DNA of 64,000 bases from Stenotrophomonas sp. 24(2023) (GCF_030913365.1 NZ_CP133160.1:2828001-2892000); one strand, 5' to 3'; positions 24,770-33,460 are shown, counted from the first letter of the stretch. The notes: generated from the sequence alone by a model not told the origin. Program-made: numbers and translations.

Positions 24770-26134
24770 ATGACCCAGGCTCCGCTGATCCACCCGCTGC
24801 CACACCCCATCGACCTGCTGGCCCTGCAGGCACACGACCGGGCCCGCTTCCCGCTGTTGATGGAATCCACCGCCTCGGGTACCGCGCAAGGCCGCTGGAG
24901 CCTGCTGCTGGCGGCCGGGCCGGGCGTGCTGCGGCTGGATGCCGATGGCGTGGTGCGCGACGAGCACGGGGCGGTGCAGCCGGGCAGCTTCCTGCAGGCG
25001 CTGGACCGCGCCTGGCAGGCGCAGCGGCTGCCGCATGCGGGCACGGCGGAAGTGCCGTTCCGTGGCGGCTGGGCGCTGCTGCTGGATTACGAACTGGCCA
25101 GCCAGATCGAGCCGGTGCTGCCGCACGTGCCCCGCGCTGACGGCCAGCCCGCCGCACTGGCGCTGCGCTGCCCGGCGGCAGTGCTGCATGACCACCAGGC
25201 CCAGCGCAGCTTCCTGGTGGCCGAGGCCGGGCAGCAGGCACTGGTGGCCGAGCTGCAGGCCCTTCTGGGCGCGCAGCTGCCCGACGCCGGGCAGGGCTGG
25301 CAGCCGCCGGTGAGCATCGACGAGGACGCGCCGCAGCGCTTTACGGATGGCGTACGCCGGGTGATCGACTACCTGCGTGCCGGCGACGTGTTCCAGGTGA
25401 ACCTGTCGCGCCGCTGGCGCGCCGGCTTCGATGCGCCGGTCAGCCCGCAGGCCCTGTACGCGCAGCTGCGCCGTGCCAATCCCGCGCCGTTTGCCGGCCT
25501 GTTCAGCGCGCACGGGCGCCACGTGGTCAGCTCCTCGCCCGAGCGCCTGGTGTCCGTGCACGCCGGGCACGCGCAGACGCGGCCGATCGCCGGCACCCGC
25601 CCGCGCTTCGAGGGCGATGATGATGCCGCGCGCATCCAGGAACTGGTCGGCCACCCCAAGGAACGGGCCGAGCACGTGATGCTGATCGACCTGGAACGCA
25701 ACGACCTGGGCCGCATCTGCACGCCCGGCAGCGTGGTGGTCGATGAACTGATGACCGTGGAAAGCTATGCCCACGTGCACCACATCGTCAGCAACGTCAG
25801 TGGCCAGCTGCGCGAAGGCGTCACCCCGGGCGAAGTGATCGCCGCCACCTTCCCCGGCGGCACCATCACCGGCTGCCCCAAGGTGCGCTGCATGCAGATC
25901 ATCAGCGAACTGGAACAGGTTGCCCGCGGAGCCTACACCGGGGCCTTCGGCTGGCTGAACCGCGATGGCGACCTGGACCTGAACATCCTGATCCGCACCG
26001 CCGAGGTGGATGGCAGCACGGTCAGCTTCCGTACCGGTGCCGGGATCGTGGTTGATTCGGACCCGGACAAGGAGCTGGATGAGACCCGTGCCAAGGCACG
26101 CGGGCTGATGCGGGCGCTGGGCCAGCTGGGCTGA
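24770..26134 (+). CDS. pabB: Aminodeoxychorismate synthase component I (PabB-like)
   Basis: A 454-residue chorismate-utilising enzyme of the PabB/TrpE family that makes 4-amino-4-deoxychorismate for folate when paired with a PabA-type amidotransferase. Seen: HVVSSSPERLV, the LIDLERNDLGR motif, TFPGGTITGCPK and a C-terminal GAGIVVDSDP. The active-site motif is PIAGT with Ala274, where E. coli PabB has the Lys of PIKGT; Ala is the residue usual in anthranilate synthase. Position next to fabF and mltG, where pabC lies in E. coli, favours PabB. Specificity is therefore inferred from context. Confidence 0.85.
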   Translation: MTQAPLIHPLPHPIDLLALQAHDRARFPLLMESTASGTAQGRWSLLLAAGPGVLRLDADGVVRDEHGAVQPGSFLQALDRAWQAQRLPHAGTAEVPFRGGWALLLDYELASQIEPVLPHVPRADGQPAALALRCPAAVLHDHQAQRSFLVAEAGQQALVAELQALLGAQLPDAGQGWQPPVSIDEDAPQRFTDGVRRVIDYLRAGDVFQVNLSRRWRAGFDAPVSPQALYAQLRRANPAPFAGLFSAHGRHVVSSSPERLVSVHAGHAQTRPIAGTRPRFEGDDDAARIQELVGHPKERAEHVMLIDLERNDLGRICTPGSVVVDELMTVESYAHVHHIVSNVSGQLREGVTPGEVIAATFPGGTITGCPKVRCMQIISELEQVARGAYTGAFGWLNRDGDLDLNILIRTAEVDGSTVSFRTGAGIVVDSDPDKELDETRAKARGLMRALGQLG

Positions 26135-26158
26135 GGGATCGTCCCCACCGGTCAAGGC

Positions 26159-26230
26159 CATCCACGCATGGCGTGGATCTACCACGGCCAACGCCGCCCC
26201 CCGGCCATGGATCCACGCCATGCGTGGATG
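26159..26230. repeat. Inverted pair of SMAG elements
   Basis: A reverse unit (26159-26182, ending ATCTAC) faces a forward unit (26211-26230) whose head reads ATGGATCC instead of GTAGATCC. Together they could form a large hairpin between pabB and mltG. Confidence 0.85.
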
Positions 26231-26320
26231 ACGCCCGCGGTACTGCCCGGCCCCCGCCCATGACCCCGCGCCACCCGGCACGGTATCCTGCACCACTGAA
26301 TGGTGAGCAAGGGTCGTTCC

Positions 26321-27382
26321 ATGGCGGGAGCCAAGCGCGGGTGTCTGTTCGTGGTAACGCTGGTCGCGGTGCTGGCTGCGGTGGTGGCCGGTGCGGGCGC
26401 CTGGTTCTACTACAAGCAGGTGCAGTTCGCCGACAGCCCCATCACGCCCAGCGCGGACAGCCTGGTCATCGACAAGGGCGATGGCCTGAACACCGTGCTG
26501 CGCAAGCTGCGCGAGGCCGGCGTGGATGAGGGCCAGGATGCGCAATGGCAGCTGCTGGCGCGCCAGATCGACGCGGCCGGCAAGCTGAAGGTGGGCGAGT
26601 ACGCCCTGGATGCCTCGCTGACCCCGCGCGAGCTGCTGCTGCGCATGCGCCAGGGCAAGGTGCTGCAGCACCGCGTGACGATCATCGAAGGCTGGAACAT
26701 CCGCCAGCTGCGTGCCGCGCTCAAGCGTGCCGAGCCACTGGTGCACACCACCGATACCCTGGATGATACCGCGCTGATGCAGCGCCTGGGCTTCGGCGGC
26801 GAACACCCCGAAGGCCGCTTCCTGCCGGAAACCTACATCTACCAGCGCGGCGATACCGACCTGGACGTGCTCAAGCGCGCCCATGCGGCGATGGAGAAGG
26901 CATTGGCCGAAGCCTGGGATGCGCGCGCGGCGGACCTGCCGATCAACACGCCGTACGAACTGCTCACGCTGGCTTCGATCATCGAAAAGGAAACCGCGCT
27001 GGCCAGCGAACGCCCGCAGATTGCCGGGGTGTTCATGCGCCGCCTGAAGATCGGCATGCGCCTGCAGACCGACCCGACCGTGATCTATGGCATTGGTGCC
27101 GCGTATGACGGCAACATCCGCCGCCGCGACCTGACCACCGACACGCCCTACAACACCTACACCCGTGCCGGCCTGACGCCGACGCCGATCGCCATGCCCA
27201 GCCGTGATGCACTGATGGCGGCCGCGCAACCGGCACCGGGCGATGCGCTCTATTTCGTCGCCGTGGGCGATGGCAGCGGCGCGCACGTGTTTTCGCCCAG
27301 CCTGGACCAGCACAACGCCGCCGTAGCGCGCTACCTGCAGCAGCTGCGCCAGCAACGTACCAAGGAGACCCCGGCGCAATGA
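26321..27382 (+). CDS. mltG: Endolytic murein transglycosylase MltG
   Basis: Inner-membrane lytic transglycosylase that cuts nascent glycan and sets strand length. One N-terminal membrane helix (about residues 8-30) is followed by a LysM-like region and the YceG domain. The catalytic Glu222 is in SIIEKETALASE, and RLQTDPTVIYG and YNTYTRAGLTPTPI are conserved. I chose the ATG at 26321 because AAGGG lies 8 bp upstream; the ATG at 26300 has no ribosome site. It overlaps tmk by 4 nt (ATGA). Confidence 0.95.
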   Translation: MAGAKRGCLFVVTLVAVLAAVVAGAGAWFYYKQVQFADSPITPSADSLVIDKGDGLNTVLRKLREAGVDEGQDAQWQLLARQIDAAGKLKVGEYALDASLTPRELLLRMRQGKVLQHRVTIIEGWNIRQLRAALKRAEPLVHTTDTLDDTALMQRLGFGGEHPEGRFLPETYIYQRGDTDLDVLKRAHAAMEKALAEAWDARAADLPINTPYELLTLASIIEKETALASERPQIAGVFMRRLKIGMRLQTDPTVIYGIGAAYDGNIRRRDLTTDTPYNTYTRAGLTPTPIAMPSRDALMAAAQPAPGDALYFVAVGDGSGAHVFSPSLDQHNAAVARYLQQLRQQRTKETPAQ

Positions 27383-28044
27383 GTTCCGCGCTGCTGCGAC
27401 ACCCGCGCTTGATCACCCTGGAAGGCGGCGAAGGTGCCGGCAAGACCACGGCCATCAATGCCGCGCGCGATTACCTGCGCGGGCTGGGCCACGAAGTGGT
27501 GCTGACCCGTGAGCCGGGCGGCACGCCGCTGGCCGAACGCATCCGTGGGCTGGTGCTGAAGCCCGACGAAGAGATCGCCGCCGAGCCGCTCAGCGCCGAG
27601 GCCGAACTGCTGCTGGTATTCGCTGCGCGCGCCCAGCACGTGCGCCGGGTGATCCAGCCGGCGCTGCAGCGTGGTGCCTTCGTGCTGAGCGACCGCTTCA
27701 CCGATTCCAGCTATGCCTACCAGGGCGGTGGCCGCGGCCTGGATGCACACTGGATTGCCGACCTGGAGCGCCGTGCCGTGGGCCTGCTGCCGGGGTTGAC
27801 CCTGCTGCTGGATGTGGACGTGGCCATCGGCCGCGCGCGCGCCAATGGCCGCGATCTGTGGCCGGATCGCATCGAAAGCGAACAGGACGATTTCTTCCAG
27901 CGCGTGCGCGCCGTGTTCCGCGAGCGTGCCACGCAGGACCCGCAACGGTTCGCCGTGATCGACGCCAGCCAGGCGCAGCCGGCGGTGGCCGCTGCCGTGG
28001 CCGCCGCCGTGGCGCAGCGCCTGCAGCAGGGAGGCCTGGCATGA
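27379..28044 (+). CDS. tmk: Thymidylate kinase
   Basis: Phosphorylates dTMP to dTDP. The 221-residue P-loop kinase has Walker A GGEGAGKTT (16-24), the TREPGGTPLAE motif for substrate phosphate, DRFTDSSYAYQGGGRG, and a lid sequence ending in RIESEQDDFF. It overlaps both neighbours by ATGA (mltG and holB), indicating translational coupling in the mltG-tmk-holB-pilZ run. Confidence 0.97.
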   Translation: MSSALLRHPRLITLEGGEGAGKTTAINAARDYLRGLGHEVVLTREPGGTPLAERIRGLVLKPDEEIAAEPLSAEAELLLVFAARAQHVRRVIQPALQRGAFVLSDRFTDSSYAYQGGGRGLDAHWIADLERRAVGLLPGLTLLLDVDVAIGRARANGRDLWPDRIESEQDDFFQRVRAVFRERATQDPQRFAVIDASQAQPAVAAAVAAAVAQRLQQGGLA

Positions 28045-28985
28045 GTACGTTTTCACCCTGGCAGCAGCGTGCATTCGACCAGACCCTGGCCGCGCTGGAT
28101 GCCGGCCGTCTGGGCCATGGCCTGCTGATCTGCGGCCCGGCCGGGCTGGGCAAGCATGCGGTGGCGCAGGCATTGGCCGAGCACGTGCTGTCGCGCGGCG
28201 ATGCGGCCCACGCGACGCGTACCCGTCAGCTGATCGCCGCCGGCACCCATCCGGACCTGCAGCGGGTCAGCTTCATTCCGAACAAGACCGGCGACAAGCT
28301 GCGTACCGAGATCGTGATCGAGCAGGTGCGCGACATCACCAACAAGCTGGCGCTGACCCCGCAGTACGGGGTAGCGCAGGTGGTGATCGTCGACCCGGCC
28401 GATGCCATCAACCGTTCCGCCGCCAACGCGCTGCTCAAGACCCTGGAAGAACCTCAGCCCGGCCGCTACCTGTGGCTGGTCAGCGCCGAGCCGGCGCGCC
28501 TGCCGCAGACCATCCGCAGCCGCTGCCAGCGCCTGGAATTCAAGCTGCCGCCGCGCGAGGAAGCCCTGGCCTGGCTGCAGCAGCAGGGCCACAGCCCGGC
28601 CGATGCCGGCGATGCGCTGGATGCCGCACGCGGCCATCCCGGCCTGGCCGACAACTGGCTGCGCGAGGATGGCCTGGTGCTGCGGCGTGAAGTGGGCAAG
28701 GAACTGGAACAGCTGGCCGCCGGGCGCACCGGTGCGGTGGAACTGGCGCAGAAGTGGTGCGGCGATGACAACGCCGCCCTGCGCCTGCGCTTTGCCGCCG
28801 ACCTGGCACTGGCCCAGGCCAGTGATGCCTTGACCGCGCCGGAACGATTGCACAAGCTGGCGGCCTGGTTCGATGCCGCCAACCGGACCCGCGACCTGCT
28901 GCGCACCACCGTGCGTGCAGACCTTGCGGTGGTCGAGTTGCTGCTGGCCTGGAACAAGGTCAACGAGCGGCAAGCAAGGGGATGA
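28041..28985 (+). CDS. holB: DNA polymerase III subunit delta'
   Basis: A 314-residue non-catalytic clamp-loader subunit. The P-loop is degenerate (GPAGLGKHA, His in place of Thr/Ser), as expected for delta', and the SRC motif is present in TIRSRCQRLEF. The four zinc-binding cysteines found in E. coli HolB between about residues 50 and 65 are absent: the region reads HVLSRGDAAHATRTRQLI before AGTHPDL. The start overlaps tmk by 4 nt; the longer upstream frame is a shadow of tmk. Confidence 0.94.
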   Translation: MSTFSPWQQRAFDQTLAALDAGRLGHGLLICGPAGLGKHAVAQALAEHVLSRGDAAHATRTRQLIAAGTHPDLQRVSFIPNKTGDKLRTEIVIEQVRDITNKLALTPQYGVAQVVIVDPADAINRSAANALLKTLEEPQPGRYLWLVSAEPARLPQTIRSRCQRLEFKLPPREEALAWLQQQGHSPADAGDALDAARGHPGLADNWLREDGLVLRREVGKELEQLAAGRTGAVELAQKWCGDDNAALRLRFAADLALAQASDALTAPERLHKLAAWFDAANRTRDLLRTTVRADLAVVELLLAWNKVNERQARG

Positions 28986-28987
28986 AC

Positions 28988-29341
28988 ATGAGTGCCAGTA
29001 ACGCCCGCCAGGGCATCCTGTCCCTGGCTGTAAAGGACAAGGCCGCGCTGTACAGCGCGTACATGCCGTTCGTGAAGAATGGCGGCATCTTCGTGCCCAC
29101 GCCCAAGCGCTATTTCCTGGGCGATGAGGTGTTCCTGCTGCTGACCCTGCCCGATTCCAGCGAGCGCCTGCCGGTGGCGGGCAAGGTGATCTGGGTGACC
29201 CCGGCCGGCGCGCAGGGCAACCGTACCGCCGGCATCGGCGTACAGCTGCCTGACGGTGCCGAGGGCGAGAACGTGCGCAACAAGATCGAGACCCAGCTGG
29301 CCGGCCTGACCAGTTCGGACAAGCCCACCCACACGATGTGA
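28988..29341 (+). CDS. pilZ: Type IV pilus assembly protein PilZ
   Basis: A 117-residue single-domain PilZ that supports type IV pilus biogenesis. The segment FVKNGGIFVPTPKRYFLGDEV and the strand VAGKVIWVTP match PilZ of Pseudomonas and Xanthomonas. The N-terminal RxxxR motif needed for cyclic-di-GMP binding is not evident, as in orthodox PilZ of this type, which does not bind the nucleotide. The ATG at 28988 was chosen over 28982 because GGGG is spaced 6 bp upstream. Its position after holB is conserved in Pseudomonas. Confidence 0.92.
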   Translation: MSASNARQGILSLAVKDKAALYSAYMPFVKNGGIFVPTPKRYFLGDEVFLLLTLPDSSERLPVAGKVIWVTPAGAQGNRTAGIGVQLPDGAEGENVRNKIETQLAGLTSSDKPTHTM

Positions 29342-29364
29342 GGGCAGGGGGCTTCCGCCCCTCT

Positions 29365-29446
29365 GTGGTGCCAGGCCATGCGTGGCAGCGCTGCCCGGAA
29401 CGAAGCGCAGCGCATGCACTCGGTAGTGCCAGGCCATGCCTGGCAG
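29365..29446. repeat. Two SMAG-variant elements
   Basis: Units at 29365-29388 and 29423-29446 share the form GTAGTGCCAGGCCATG plus C(C/G)TGGCAG, a different stem sequence from the main SMAG class but the same GT(A/G)G head and size. Both are in forward orientation after pilZ. Confidence 0.8.
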
Positions 29447-29485
29447 CCCCTCCCGACAGGCCCACAGTACCCATGTGAAAAAGTG

Positions 29486-29513
29486 TTGACGGTCCTGAAA
29501 AAGCCCCTATAAT
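29486..29513 (+). promoter_or_regulatory. Promoter of tRNA-Val
   Basis: TTGACG (29486-29491), a 16-bp spacer and a perfect TATAAT (29508-29513), 20 bp before the tRNA 5' end. Confidence 0.85.
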
Positions 29514-29533
29514 GAGCGGCTCAGCAACACACC

Positions 29534-29608
29534 GGGCGGTTAGCTCAGCGGTAGAGCATTGCCTTCACACGGCAAGGGTCACAGGTTCGATCCCTGTACC
29601 GCCCACCA
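29534..29608 (+). tRNA. tRNA-Val(CAC)
   Basis: A 75-nt tRNA with acceptor GGGCGGT/ACCGCCC, D arm TTAGCTCAGCGGTAGAGCA, anticodon loop TTCACAC giving CAC, T arm CAGGTTCGATCCCTG and an encoded CCA. It reads GUG. It borders the foreign region and may have been its insertion site. Confidence 0.96.
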
Positions 29609-29630
29609 ATAAAATCAGTGTGTTAGACGA

Positions 29631-29653
29631 AAGCCGGCGAAAGCCGGTTTTTT
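29631..29653 (+). terminator. Terminator of tRNA-Val
   Basis: CCGGC-GAAA-GCCGG stem-loop followed by six T residues (29648-29653), 25 nt after the tRNA. Confidence 0.85.
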
Positions 29654-29769
29654 CGTAACAGCAGGGTAACTGCGTTGGGCCTCGTGTCGCAGCCTCGCTT
29701 GAGTTCGCGTTCCATTGCCTCCATCAATGTGCATGCCCACTAGGGCAACAACCAGAACAGGGAGTGCAC

Positions 29770-29958
29770 ATGGATTTGAAAGCTGGTGATCAGGTGCAGC
29801 TGAAGAGTGGCGGGCCAGTAATGACGGTCAGTGGTTTCCGCGGCGAACAGTTGTGGTGTGAGTGGTTTGATGCGAAAGGTGAGCACCAGTCGAGGGGCTT
29901 CCTGCCAATAGTTCTGACACTTTACACGCCCCCGGACCTGTCGGATTTCTCGTTGTAA
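29770..29958 (+). CDS. YodC-like small protein (DUF2158)
   Basis: A 62-residue protein with the DUF2158 pattern: FKAGD-like start (LKAGDQVQLKSGGPVMTV), then LWCEWFD and a C-terminal SRGFLP segment. The family is widespread on plasmids and islands and consists of a small SH3-like barrel of unknown function. The ATG at 29770 is preferred; GGGAG lies 6 bp upstream. It is the only clear plus-strand gene between the tRNA and the minus-strand block. Confidence 0.75.
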   Translation: MDLKAGDQVQLKSGGPVMTVSGFRGEQLWCEWFDAKGEHQSRGFLPIVLTLYTPPDLSDFSL

Positions 29959-30188
29959 GCGGGGATGCAAGTGGAGTGCCGCGCTTGGTATGGCCGAGTG
30001 CGGCATTTCTTACATAGGCGAGAGTCGTCCGCTTTGTGGTAGGTCTGGCGGTAAGGGCACTCGCGCAACCTATCGGTTCGCGATAGGGTTTCACTTGAGG
30101 TAGATCAGCAGTTCGTGCGGTGAGCATGCAGGCGCCGCGAAATGCACGGTGCCGGCACTGGCCCTAATCGCTCAAGACTAGGAACTCT

Positions 30189-30833
30189 CTAGTCGGCGCT
30201 AGTGCTTGGCGAAACCAGGTCGTCCAGCCGGTACTCAGGCCAGAATCGAGGGGCTAGCCGGTCAAACGTCTCGGTGATAGACCAGGGCTTCCATTCATGG
30301 CTCGCTAAGGGCGTCCGGCTGCTTGCCGAGATAATGGCATGCCCGGTCATGCCTACGAAGAAGCGACGATTGCTAGCCGACACGCTATAGCTAACCGAAG
30401 CTAGCAGTAGTGCCAGGTTGTCGTCGGGCCTCGGATCAGAAAGAGCCGCGTGTGCACCAACCTGATTTCTCCACTGCTGAATCTCAGGGCAGACGCTCTT
30501 CACCAGACTTTGCCCCAGCGCCTTAACCGCCCCCCTATCTCGGGTAAGCGCATGAAGCAAAGCCGGCTCGGCCCGGAGCTTGTCTGCGACGGGCACGAGT
30601 TGGAGATAAGAAGTTAGGCTTGTAGCAAACCATCCGAATGCCCCATAGACAAAGGGGTATGGGCATGGCATTCCCGTCCATCGATCTTGAGCCGTTAGCA
30701 AATCCAGTTCCCGCTGCCTGACTTGCTTGGCCAATTCGATTATGGCGTCCTGGCGAGCAATCAAGCCCATCGTGAACCCATCCCTCACGGGGTGCACAAC
30801 ACCGTTGTCATGATCAAGAATGATCGCGCTCAT
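30189..30833 (-). CDS. Hypothetical protein in the island
   Basis: A 214-residue soluble protein that I do not recognise. The N-terminus reads SAIILDHDNGVVHPVRDGF, the middle is Trp- and Tyr-containing (RWTGMPCPYPFVYGAFGWF), and the C-terminal half has a HAALSDPRPDDN stretch that recalls proteins annotated only as hypothetical in phage islands. Codon use is less GC-biased than in the core genes. It is the last gene of the minus-strand block and starts 44 bp from the next gene. Confidence 0.6.
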   Translation of the reverse strand: MSAIILDHDNGVVHPVRDGFTMGLIARQDAIIELAKQVRQRELDLLTAQDRWTGMPCPYPFVYGAFGWFATSLTSYLQLVPVADKLRAEPALLHALTRDRGAVKALGQSLVKSVCPEIQQWRNQVGAHAALSDPRPDDNLALLLASVSYSVSASNRRFFVGMTGHAIISASSRTPLASHEWKPWSITETFDRLAPRFWPEYRLDDLVSPSTSAD

Positions 30834-30877
30834 TCTGAGGTCTCTAGGGGCTCAGGCAGTCTACATCCCTTGGTCGC

Positions 30878-31216
30878 TCAATAGGCCTTCCCGAAGCGCT
30901 CATTGATGGCCTCAATATTGGCCATGGCTTGCGGGACGAGTTCATCAAAGAACACCTCCCGCGTGCATGGCTGAAAGACATTCCAGTAGGGCGTCGTTGC
31001 CGCGCCACAGTAGATGAGGCCTGAGCGAGTGGAGTCATCGAACAACGCGAAGCAGGGCCCGGCGCCTACTTCTGCAAAGTTTCCGGGAAGGAGCAACTCC
31101 TCGTTTCTCCAGTGAAACGGCAATGGCAGCTTCCTCCCGTCGGATAGCTCCAGGTAAGTTCGCTCGTTGCCGTCGGCCCCTGGGTGGGTGTGGATGAGCT
31201 GCGAGGCAGTGGTCAT
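30878..31216 (-). CDS. Hypothetical protein in the island
   Basis: A 112-residue soluble protein, not recognised. It is rich in aromatic residues and acidic overall (TYLELSDGRKLPLPFHWRN, PYWNVFQPCTREVFFDELVP), with no signal peptide or membrane helix. It lies directly downstream of the tape measure fragment on the same strand, a position where a tail-associated gene would be expected, but no tail signature is visible. Confidence 0.55.
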   Translation of the reverse strand: MTTASQLIHTHPGADGNERTYLELSDGRKLPLPFHWRNEELLLPGNFAEVGAGPCFALFDDSTRSGLIYCGAATTPYWNVFQPCTREVFFDELVPQAMANIEAINERFGKAY

Positions 31217-31248
31217 TTACGGCTCCTTCGACGTGGTGGGGCGCTGGG

Positions 31249-32106
31249 TCATACGCGGTCACTCCATCCATAGCGAGCAACACCTGCACGCGCAATTTGC
31301 CCACCAGAAGCTACATCATCCGCAGCCGCAGCCAAGAAAACCTTCAAGAGTTTCTCGCCGTTTGCGTCACGGTCCATCTGTGCGCTTTCCACCCGGGCAG
31401 GTGCTCCGTTGTTGTGGATCTGGATGTTCATTCGACCACCACCAGCCGCGGCATCGTAAGCGGCAGTCTGTCGCCGGCTGAGTACGCGCTCACCCGTTTG
31501 CAGAACAGCAAAACGTTCATCGGACTTGAGGCTATATCCACCACCGCCATGGAAGCGAGGGGCTTTCCCGATCATCTCTTGCGTAACCGCCAGTCGCATA
31601 CGCGAGCCTCCGGAGCCGACCACACCACCTTGGTGATGCTTGCCGACAATGGCACCGATAATCTTGCTAACCGTCCCGCCAGACGAGCTTCCGCTTTGGT
31701 TGAACAGGCTCTGCACCGTTCGTAGCGCAGCTTCTTGGGCGATCATTCGGGCCACACCCGCGACGAAGCTCTTTACCATGTCGCTGAACGCATCCTTGAA
31801 GCTCTTGGCACCGGTGGTCAGATCCGCCCAAAAGTCTCCAAACGACGATGCTGCAAGGTCTTGGGTTTTCTGAGCCTACACCCGCCGGGACTGTACCATC
31901 TGGGCGATCTGCAGGTCGATGTCCTGCAGGCCGGCCAGGGCGGCCTGCTGCTCAGGTGATCCCTGCTTCAGCCCGGCCATAGATTCAACTGAGGCGACTC
32001 GCAGGGCGCGAAGGTCATCGAGCGCCTTGGTGCGTGCTGCGGCCAGTTGCGCCTCACCCTCCCCGTAAGGGCCGGAAAACTGTCGAAAACTGGGGTCCGA
32101 ATTCCC
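31249..32106 (-). pseudogene. Remnant of a lambda-type phage tail tape measure gene
   Basis: The minus strand reads DPSFRQFSGPYGEGEAQL, then RTKALDDLRAL, LQDIDLQIAQMVQSRRV, a TAG stop at 31876-31878, and in the same frame continues AQKTQDLAASSFGDFW and TTGAKSFKDAFSDMVKSF. This order is the C-terminal part of a lambda gpH-like tape measure protein. An open segment of 176 codons from 31779 to 31249 follows, with the GGVVGSGG and FHGGGG loops of such proteins. The 5' part is missing and the internal stop breaks the gene. Confidence 0.75.
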
Positions 32107-32248
32107 CCGGTGGAGGCGCTATCCCACAGGGGCCCCAGTCGTCCAGCTTGCTGGGGGAAACCCCTTGCCCTGTCAGCCTGGAGCCCGATTAAGCAGCGTA
32201 AGGAGGCTTCCGACACTATTGGGCCCAGCCAATGTCTTGACTATCACA

Positions 32249-33115
32249 CTACAGGCTTGCTCCCGATTGCTGCATTTCACGTCGAAGCCGATCGGCCTCC
32301 GCGCATGCCAGAACTTCCTTGATAGCACTGACATGCCAGACCCTCCCAAGGTCTGACTCTGGGTTGATTCTTCCAGAGTAGATGCCGAGAAACTCCCACT
32401 TGGCGCCGGCATCAATCACTGATGCTGCTCTGCCATCTTTTTCGACTCGGTGGTCACCGACTCGATAGGCGATAACCGCAGAGCCCGATTGGCCCCGTCT
32501 CGCCCTGCAGTCAATCAAGAACACCGGGTTATCAGCTGTGATTATCGACAGTTCTTGTGCGATGAAGCCGGTCGCCCAGATTGGAAACCGGCCATAGGAT
32601 GAAAGGCCAAAAGGAAATCCGACGACGCTAACGGGCTCTGCAGGGCCCACGAGAAGTCCGGGCCTATCAAGGTCAAGCTCTAAGTAGTATGGAAATCTGA
32701 TTACGTCATCGGCCCAGGATAGGTTCAATGCGACTAGGTCGGCTGATGCTCCTAAGCGCGGGTGCTCAATGAAGTACGGCTCACCACTCTCTCGAAAGAG
32801 TGGAAGACGAATTGGGAGCCATTCCCCTAGCTCCAGTGGGTTCTTGTGAAAGTAGATAACGATGTTATCTGGGATTGCTGCTGTGGTGCTCAAACACTCC
32901 CCGGTGTCTTGATGTCTTCCAGTGACGTTGTGCCGATTTGTGATAAATGCACAATGGGATTTATGGTCGTTTGCGACCAAAAATCCTGTCCCGGTTCCGA
33001 TGACCGTTTGTCCGAAACAGATCTCTATGTACAAAGACTTCACTGTCGGAGTGGCTAGCGTCAAATCAATGGCATTGCGCGGCTTCAGATCATTCGGCGA
33101 AAGAGTCGTTGTCAT
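32249..33115 (-). CDS. Trypsin-like serine peptidase
   Basis: A 288-residue soluble chymotrypsin-fold peptidase without a signal peptide, hence probably cytosolic. The triad can be placed at His62 (ITNRHNVTG), Asp126 (ASADLVAL) and Ser210 (RRGQSGSAV). TGFLVAND, the oxyanion-side GxSG motif and a GFPFG strand are also present. Stand-alone trypsin-like peptidases of this kind occur in accessory and defence-related loci, where they are usually activated by a partner; no obvious partner is adjacent. It sits in the foreign block between the HTH gene and the tape measure remnant. Confidence 0.8.
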   Translation of the reverse strand: MTTTLSPNDLKPRNAIDLTLATPTVKSLYIEICFGQTVIGTGTGFLVANDHKSHCAFITNRHNVTGRHQDTGECLSTTAAIPDNIVIYFHKNPLELGEWLPIRLPLFRESGEPYFIEHPRLGASADLVALNLSWADDVIRFPYYLELDLDRPGLLVGPAEPVSVVGFPFGLSSYGRFPIWATGFIAQELSIITADNPVFLIDCRARRGQSGSAVIAYRVGDHRVEKDGRAASVIDAGAKWEFLGIYSGRINPESDLGRVWHVSAIKEVLACAEADRLRREMQQSGASL

Positions 33116-33184
33116 TGGGTTGCTATAGTTTTTGTGCGGCGGTTGATTGATGAACTTTATCGAATTTGCATTTGAGAGGGATAT

Positions 33185-33460
33185 TCATTGGAAGCCTTCG
33201 CCAGACTGTATCCAGCCCAGCACATCGCCGACGTAGTACCAAGGCGTTTTGGCGGGTTGGTAAAAGCGCGGCCCCTTGCCCTCCGTTCGCCATCGTCGTA
33301 AGCGGCTGACCGGGCATGAAATGAGTACCGCCGCCGTCCCCTCTGTAACGCGCCCGTCGATCGTAACGTAGTGGCCTGCTGCCTCTAGGCGCTGGCGGAC
33401 TTCGGCGATAGAAGCCGGGGTGCTGGTAGCGTCGGAGGTGCTCAGTTCGTCGCTCCTCAC
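33185..33460 (-). CDS. Phage-type HTH DNA-binding protein
   Basis: A 91-residue protein with a MerR/excisionase-like helix-turn-helix: VLISCPVSRLRRWRTEGKG followed by a wing-like RFYQPAKTPWYYVGDVLGWI. It begins at GTG 33460 with GGAGG 5 bp upstream, and the GTG overlaps the TGA of the preceding minus-strand frame. It could be an excisionase-like or regulatory protein acting on the operator array at 33967-34102, but this is inferred from proximity. Confidence 0.7.
   Translation of the reverse strand: MRSDELSTSDATSTPASIAEVRQRLEAAGHYVTIDGRVTEGTAAVLISCPVSRLRRWRTEGKGPRFYQPAKTPWYYVGDVLGWIQSGEGFQ

Noticed and set aside
30190..30833. Possible integrase gene at the tRNA-proximal end
   Set aside because: The product has no tyrosine- or serine-recombinase motif (no R..HxxR..Y pattern).
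32083..32120. tRNA-like T-arm (GGGGTCCGAATTCCCC) in the island
   Set aside because: No acceptor, D or anticodon arms fit around it, and the minus strand reads as tape measure protein in this stretch.
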